DNA from: Berkiella sp964594635
GTDB taxonomy: Bacteria > Pseudomonadota > Gammaproteobacteria > Berkiellales > Berkiellaceae
Direction of reading: 5' to 3'
DNA: 64,000 nt
Assembly: GCA_964594635.1 (NCBI GenBank)
Contig: CAZQMV010000003.1
Span: 1 to 64,000 of the forward strand
Shown here: piece after piece, positions 59,466-64,000 of the stretch
Layout of the letters: each line of letters starts with the position of its first letter
How positions within the stretch are numbered: the stretch's first letter is position 1
Notes under the pieces: model-generated
Told to the model about the DNA's origin: nothing
The model's database searches: none
The model's input: only the letters and a program-made list of their open reading frames with translations
Made by a program: the position numbers and the translations under genes

Positions 59466-59657
59466 CTAAAGCGTGTCATTCGCTGATTTAGGATCAATCA
59501 CATAACCAACGCCATTTTTGGCCACTCCAACACTTTCAAACACTGATTCAGTCACAAGACAACAACCACCCCCTTCAACTGCCAGCTCAAGAGATAATCC
59601 TTTGTTATAGGCAGGAAAAACGTAAGCGTCCGACCAACAACCATCGGGTGTGCACAA
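59466..59657 (-). pseudogene. Short open frame, possible gene remnant
   Basis: A 63-residue frame starting at TTG 59657 (AAGGG 13 nt upstream, poor) with protein-like segments such as KNGVGYVIDPKSANDTL and a GGGCCLV stretch. It stands between a repeat patch and the PaaK-like operon. It could be the end of a decayed gene or chance; low confidence. Confidence 0.25.
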
Positions 59658-59748
59658 ATTATCGCTTACCCTTTAATAAGCGCGTCCCTTTTTCATATAT
59701 TTTATTATTACTATTTTTAGCGTGATACAATTTTATGAAACTTCAAAT

Positions 59749-61041
59749 TCATTCAACGCATGACACAAATTCTTCATATTTCCCAGAAGGTCCTGTTGGT
59801 ATATTTTCATGGTAACTAATACTGATATTAAATGGATACCCTAAATTAGTTTGATGCAATTTCTTAAGTTGTTCTTCTTGTTCTGTGCTTAATAGGCTTG
59901 TGACAACAACTTTATATTCAATATCATGCACAGTATGCTGCACAAATTGGAATTTTTTTACTACGTCAGTTATTTTTTTCCTATCTTCTCTTTCTCCTAA
60001 ATAAGGAAAGCGTGATTCTCCATTCGGAAATCGAAGTCGATTTCTTTTTCTGCCCAAAATCTTATTGATAACAGGTAAGGTGCGCCCACAGCCACAAATG
60101 TCACCCCAGGCAGCATAATCACCAATCTCATAACGAATCAGTGGTGTGGCATAATTTAAAAGGCTCGTCACTAATACTCTTCCTGGTTGATGCAATTCAC
60201 AAGGTTGCCCCTTCTCATCAATTATTTCTAAAAAAACATTTTCTAAATTCACATGATAATTGCCAAACTCAAGGCATTGATGTGCAATGTGACCAATTTC
60301 AACACTGCTATAGACATCTGTTATTTTTATCCATGGCCATGCTTGTTGAATCACTTTTTTATAATTTTCATGGAAAGTTTCACCAGTAGTGCGTACTTCT
60401 TCTAAAAAAGGAAGGTGAATTTTATGCTCTAAGCAAAATTCTGCAAGCGCTGCAAGCTGTGATGGATAAGTATTTAAATATTGTGGTTTATAAATTAATA
60501 ATGCTTCAATTTGACTTGGTGTATCACTGGCAACATTAATAAATATGCTAGAGCCTGTTTTCTTATATTGATTAATCGGGGATCCCCAAGTAGTTTGATA
60601 ATGGCCAATTGGAGCATGCGCAATGCCTCGGCGCTCCCATCGTATAGCCATTAATGTTTTGGTCAAATCTCTTTTATGCCAAATATGTTCACGTAACATC
60701 AATGCATCGTAAAAAAGTCGAGTAAAATCTGTTGCTAGTATTTTAATAGCTTTTCCTGTAGAACCCGAAGTTTCCAAGGGATAGGAAGCTCCATGAGATG
60801 TTGGAATTTCTCCGGAAATAAAATCATCTCCTGCTGATTGTATCAATTCTCTAGTTACAATAGGTAATGTATCAGCAATGATGTCTATATTTTTATAAAA
60901 ACGTTGATAAAATGGCACAGTTGAATGGGCATGGATGACTAGTTTTGTAAAATGATTCTTAGTTTGTGTAAGGCTATCTTGAAAATTACATTTTTCAGAT
61001 TGTTCAAGGTAAGTTTGCAATAATTGCATTTGATCGATCAT
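59749..61041 (-). CDS. PaaK/CapK-like adenylate-forming enzyme
   Basis: AMP-binding ligase-like protein of 430 residues related to phenylacetate-CoA ligases and CapK. The ATP motif TSGSTGK is at 91-97; VYSSVEIGHIAHQC is the adenine-binding region, and TPLIRYEIGDYAAW holds the conserved Arg/Asp pair. The GDICGCGRTLP motif is typical of this branch. It would activate a carboxylic acid as an acyl-adenylate or CoA ester. It starts 5 nt after the P450 gene stop, so the two are co-translated; the pairing suggests a small tailoring pathway. Substrate unknown. Confidence 0.85.
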   Translation of the reverse strand: MIDQMQLLQTYLEQSEKCNFQDSLTQTKNHFTKLVIHAHSTVPFYQRFYKNIDIIADTLPIVTRELIQSAGDDFISGEIPTSHGASYPLETSGSTGKAIKILATDFTRLFYDALMLREHIWHKRDLTKTLMAIRWERRGIAHAPIGHYQTTWGSPINQYKKTGSSIFINVASDTPSQIEALLIYKPQYLNTYPSQLAALAEFCLEHKIHLPFLEEVRTTGETFHENYKKVIQQAWPWIKITDVYSSVEIGHIAHQCLEFGNYHVNLENVFLEIIDEKGQPCELHQPGRVLVTSLLNYATPLIRYEIGDYAAWGDICGCGRTLPVINKILGRKRNRLRFPNGESRFPYLGEREDRKKITDVVKKFQFVQHTVHDIEYKVVVTSLLSTEQEEQLKKLHQTNLGYPFNISISYHENIPTGPSGKYEEFVSCVE

Positions 61042-61046
61042 ATCGT

Positions 61047-62150
61047 TTAACTAATTTTAATTGGTAATTTTGCTAAGTATCGAAAAGAGCTATTAGGTAG
61101 CCAAGAAATTTCATCTTCTTGCAATGAGAATTTATGCAAATGTGGAATAAGTTTAATTAAAGAAATTTGTAGTTCAAAACGAGCTAATAAAGCGCCTAAA
61201 CAATGATGGATCCCGCAACCAAAAGTAAGATGGCGATTATTTTTGCGAGTAACGTCAAAGATATGAGGGTTAGTAAATTTTATTGGGTCATTATTTGCAT
61301 GATAGATTAATCCCACAACTAATTGTCCCGCTGGGATACAAGTATTATTAATATTAATTTCTTCTGTCGTCCAACGACACAACTTACTTAATGGCGAACT
61401 GTATCTTAAAATTTCTTCTACTGCCGAAGGGATAAGTTCTGGTTTTTCTTGCAACAATTTTAGTTGTATAGGATTTTGTAGTAATGTCATTACGCTAAGC
61501 CCAAGGGATAAATGTACAGTTTCTTGTCCTGATAGCAGTAAGAAAATGCACATCGCAACAATATCATCTAAGCTCAGTTGATACATCTTTTGAATACTCA
61601 ATAAATCGCTTATCCAACCTGTACTTGGCTCAGTACATTGCTGTAGAATTTCTTTGAAATAATACTGCATTGCCAAAACTGAATTCGTTGCTTTTTCTAA
61701 ATCTTCAGGCGAACCATGATCGATTGCTGTAGCAACTGCTCGTGACCAAGTTCTTATTGTTTCAGAAGATAACGAGGTACCTAGTAATGTATTTAATACA
61801 TTACTAGGTAAAATTGAAGCAAATTCCGGCATAAAATCAATATCTTTTTTTTGCAATAAGGAGTTAAGTAAATTTTGTGCGACAGCTTCAATTATTGATT
61901 TAGCATTTTTAAAAAATTGTGGTGTCAAAAGAAAGCTGAAATATTCTCGTAGCCGAGTATGCTCAGGAGGGTCATTATAAAGCACCCACTTTCCTAACAT
62001 GTTTTCTAAAATTGATTGTGATTTTTCTTGATGAATACAGCCAGCCCCGATTGGAGGTCGACGTGAAAAACGATTGTCAGTCAGTAATAGCTTCACATCT
62101 TCGTAGCGACTTAAATGCCAAGTACCTATTGCATCTTGAAAAATAGGCAT
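61047..62150 (-). CDS. Cytochrome P450
   Basis: Soluble bacterial-type P450 monooxygenase of 367 residues. The heme ligand is Cys317 in FGCGIHHCLGALLARFE; the I-helix has SGQET (207-211) in place of AGxET; ExxR is Glu246-Arg249; the C-helix DPPEHTRLR is at 60-68. The N-terminus begins directly at the GTWHLSRYEDV strand, about 30 residues shorter than usual, so it is either naturally short or mis-started. AGAGGT lies 11 nt upstream. It follows the outer-membrane protein gene by 24 bp. No ferredoxin partner is seen in the window. Confidence 0.92.
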   Translation of the reverse strand: MPIFQDAIGTWHLSRYEDVKLLLTDNRFSRRPPIGAGCIHQEKSQSILENMLGKWVLYNDPPEHTRLREYFSFLLTPQFFKNAKSIIEAVAQNLLNSLLQKKDIDFMPEFASILPSNVLNTLLGTSLSSETIRTWSRAVATAIDHGSPEDLEKATNSVLAMQYYFKEILQQCTEPSTGWISDLLSIQKMYQLSLDDIVAMCIFLLLSGQETVHLSLGLSVMTLLQNPIQLKLLQEKPELIPSAVEEILRYSSPLSKLCRWTTEEININNTCIPAGQLVVGLIYHANNDPIKFTNPHIFDVTRKNNRHLTFGCGIHHCLGALLARFELQISLIKLIPHLHKFSLQEDEISWLPNSSFRYLAKLPIKIS

Positions 62151-62174
62151 TGCTAGCTATTACCTCTTAAAAAA

Positions 62175-63074
62175 TTATTTCTTGTTAAAATGGTAAATTA
62201 ATTGTGCCATGATTTTTTGATCTCTAGCCTTGGCGCGACTATCATTGGCTAAATTAGTTTCGGTTGTTACACAACCTTCCATGGCATCACATGTTGTGTC
62301 TGCTACAGGGCTATGAGAGTTCGAATGATGTGTATGATAAAAGGTAAAAAGATAATTTAATCCAAAGCTTGTATTGGGAGCAAAAAGATATTCAGTTCCA
62401 AAACCCAATCTAAGGCCAAAAATATTTTTATCTTCAGTAATATTTATTGATGAGGCTGTTGAAACAGAGCTTTCCCCATTATGAAAATTTTGACTTTCAC
62501 TTGCTGATGCATAACTGGAATTGGAAGTAATTTGTAGAGAATTATAATTTACCCCTGCTCTAAAATAAGCTATTGCTAATGGATTCACTAGAAAACCTAA
62601 TTTTAAATCTAAGAAGGGTTCTAAGCTATTACGTTTAACAATGGTGTTGTTGTATAGCGATTTATTTGTAGTTACAAAACCATCAAAATCTCCTCCTTCT
62701 GTTGATAATACTGTAGTTATTGCTGTAGAAGTACTACTTAATTTTGTTTGATTAGAACCGTAAAAGCTTAGGCCTAATTCCATTCCATAAAAAATATTAT
62801 TTTCATCAAGAGTATTCGCACCTACAAAAAGAGTTCCAACGGGAGCGAATTTATAAATTTGATTACTGGCAAAATTATTCAGACTGCTATCAGCGGTAAT
62901 TGCTCGCGTAGAAATATTTGTCATGAAGGTGCTTGCACCAGCTCCTGCTCCTATTGTCCACCCCTCAAAGTCAGAAGAGTCATAATTTTCAAGGTCATTT
63001 GCTAGACTATTAGTTATGGGCGCTGTGATAGCAAGATACAGTAGACTTAACTTGACTTTATTATTTAGCTCCAT
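62175..63074 (-). CDS. Outer-membrane beta-barrel protein
   Basis: Protein of 299 residues with a signal peptide (about 1-25, cleavage SLA-N). The mature part begins with GWTIGAGAGAS and alternates amphipathic strands with Ser/Thr/Asn-rich loops (FYGMELGLSFYG, PFLDLKLGF, FGLRLGFGTEYLF), ending in IMAQLIYHFNKK, a barrel-closing strand followed by a short polar tail. It is probably an 8-10 stranded barrel. One Cys pair (TTCDAMEGC) lies in a late loop. It is the first gene of the P450/PaaK operon, behind the promoter at 63152-63180. Confidence 0.8.
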   Translation of the reverse strand: MELNNKVKLSLLYLAITAPITNSLANDLENYDSSDFEGWTIGAGAGASTFMTNISTRAITADSSLNNFASNQIYKFAPVGTLFVGANTLDENNIFYGMELGLSFYGSNQTKLSSTSTAITTVLSTEGGDFDGFVTTNKSLYNNTIVKRNSLEPFLDLKLGFLVNPLAIAYFRAGVNYNSLQITSNSSYASASESQNFHNGESSVSTASSINITEDKNIFGLRLGFGTEYLFAPNTSFGLNYLFTFYHTHHSNSHSPVADTTCDAMEGCVTTETNLANDSRAKARDQKIMAQLIYHFNKK

Positions 63075-63099
63075 TTGTACAATTCCTTGATAGTAGGTG

Positions 63100-63227
63100 A
63101 AATGAATGAGAAAGCAATCTGCTAAATAAATTAAACCACAAATACCTATTGATTATATGCAGAAAATGAATGGTGTTCAAACAACATTCATTTTGACAAT
63201 AAGATTGATACTATGTCAAAATGAATG
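63100..63227. promoter_or_regulatory. Operator-like array of AAATGAATG sites
   Basis: Four copies of the 9-mer AAATGAATG: 63100-63108 (+), 63164-63172 (+), 63185-63193 (as CATTCATTT) and 63219-63227 (+). The last two are the ends of a perfect 14-bp inverted repeat, CATTCATTTTGACA (63185-63198) and TGTCAAAATGAATG (63214-63227), with a 15-bp spacer. The array spans the gap between divergent genes and overlaps the -35/-10 region at 63152-63180. Confidence 0.7.
63152..63180 (-). promoter_or_regulatory. Promoter of the OMP-P450-PaaK operon
   Basis: On the minus strand: TTGAAC (63180-63175), a 17-bp spacer and a perfect TATAAT (63157-63152), 77 bp before the ATG at 63074. An AAAATGAATG site lies inside the spacer, so a protein bound there would block polymerase. 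Confidence 0.75.
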
Positions 63228-63252
63228 CAATTAATTTTGCTGACACCGCGTT

Positions 63253-63963
63253 ATGGAATCATTGTCGTCTGAAATAATCTCAAGTGCTCAACTAGATCAT
63301 GATAGCATTAAATCTATGCATCAATTGTTTGTCAAATATTATGAAGGCAGCGACTTAGAAAGTTTCCTTCATGATTTGATGAAAAAAAATTATATTTTGA
63401 AAATCTATAATCAAAGTAATGTTATTGTTGGTTTTTCTACTTTATTAAATTACCAAACTAACTATCAGGGACAAAAGCTTCAAATTATCTTTTCTGGCGA
63501 CACTATAATGGCTGATGCTTATTGGGGTAACTCGACACTTGCTTTTTCTTGGTTAAAATTTGCAGGTTTTTTGAAAAGATCAAACCCAGAGCTACCTCTT
63601 TATTGGTTTATTATCATTAAAGGACATAGAACTTACCGTTACTTACCAATATTTAGTAAAAATTTTTATCCTAACCACAAAACAGCAACTCCTTTGTGGG
63701 AACAAGGATTAATAGATCAGTTAGCACAAGAAGCCTTTGGAGACTGTTACAATACAAAAAATGGTATTATTCATTTCCCCACTTCGCGTGGTCATCTAAA
63801 AGCAACCTGGGCACAAATTCCAGAGCCACTATTAAAAAGACCTGAAATTCAGTTTTTTAAAAAGAAAAATCCGCATTATAGTAAAGGTGATGAGCTTGTT
63901 TGTTTATGTGAACTTGATGAAGGAAATTTAAAACCTTTAGCGAGACGTTTATTCAATACTTGA
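63253..63963 (+). CDS. Possible GNAT-fold acyltransferase-like protein
   Basis: Protein of 236 residues. The start ATG 63253 has no clear ribosome site. The alternation of helix and strand (MHQLFVKYYEGSD, YILKIYNQSNVIVGFSTLLNY, IIFSGDTIMADAYWGNSTLAFSWLKF, LYWFIIIKGHRTYRYLP) resembles N-acyltransferase folds, with G-HRTYRYLP where a cofactor loop might lie, but the classical acetyl-CoA motif is absent. It is divergent from the OMP-P450-PaaK operon across the AAATGAATG array, so it may belong to the same pathway. Remaining bases to 64000 show no further gene. Confidence 0.6.
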   Translation: MESLSSEIISSAQLDHDSIKSMHQLFVKYYEGSDLESFLHDLMKKNYILKIYNQSNVIVGFSTLLNYQTNYQGQKLQIIFSGDTIMADAYWGNSTLAFSWLKFAGFLKRSNPELPLYWFIIIKGHRTYRYLPIFSKNFYPNHKTATPLWEQGLIDQLAQEAFGDCYNTKNGIIHFPTSRGHLKATWAQIPEPLLKRPEIQFFKKKNPHYSKGDELVCLCELDEGNLKPLARRLFNT

Positions 63964-64000
63964 TTTTGGTATTGGCTCAGAAGAACCTAGCTTGAGCGAT

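Overview
This window looks like a chromosomal segment of an AT-leaning gammaproteobacterium, probably of the Legionellales/Coxiellaceae kind. The evidence is gene order (the miaB-ybeZ-ybeY-corC-lnt, leuS-lptE-holA-rsfS-rlmH, mrdA-mrdB-rlpA-dacA-ybeD-lipB-lipA and tRNA-fMet-rimP-nusA-infB-rbfA-truB-rpsO-pnp runs of gammaproteobacteria), the house-keeping protein sequences, a PPi-type phosphofructokinase, a class D beta-lactamase, and an ankyrin-repeat protein plus several large orphan proteins of the type seen in host-associated members of that order. No sequence search was possible, so the taxonomic placement is inference.

Layout. 1-11.1 kb: mixed accessory and metabolic genes (adenosine deaminase-like enzyme, ankyrin protein, DUF4166, an NTF2-like/GNAT/nitrilase operon, dgkA, orphan proteins, ddl, an aminotransferase). 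11.2-33.5 kb: a long plus-strand run of tRNA modification, ribosome maturation, lipoprotein acylation, leucyl-tRNA synthetase, LPS export, peptidoglycan elongation (PBP2/RodA/MltB/RlpA/DacA) and lipoate synthesis. It is interrupted at the rlmH-mrdA junction by a tag/GIY-YIG fusion, yaiI, an OXA-type beta-lactamase and a DUF2059 gene, and nadD is absent from its usual place between holA and rsfS. 33.5-46.4 kb: accessory genes including a secreted S9-like hydrolase, an hsp20 gene behind a textbook sigma-32 promoter, an HU protein with a histone-H1-like tail, ubiX-mpl, PPi-PFK, MAPEG, an exported hydratase-like protein and a 924-residue orphan with a kinase-like motif pair. 46.4-55.3 kb: the minus-strand translation/RNA-decay operon led by initiator tRNA and two hairpin terminators. 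55.4-64 kb: accessory island with a double-glycine leader peptide gene, two coiled-coil proteins sharing a module, a repeat-rich patch, and a P450 / PaaK-like ligase / outer-membrane protein operon divergent from a possible acyltransferase, with an array of AAATGAATG sites between them.

Dispersed repeats are a clear theme. Five copies of a roughly 100-125 bp imperfect palindrome with an ERIC-like core sit in gaps of otherwise tight operons, and there are at least three other short palindromic repeat families. There is no rRNA, CRISPR array, complete insertion sequence or prophage in the window.
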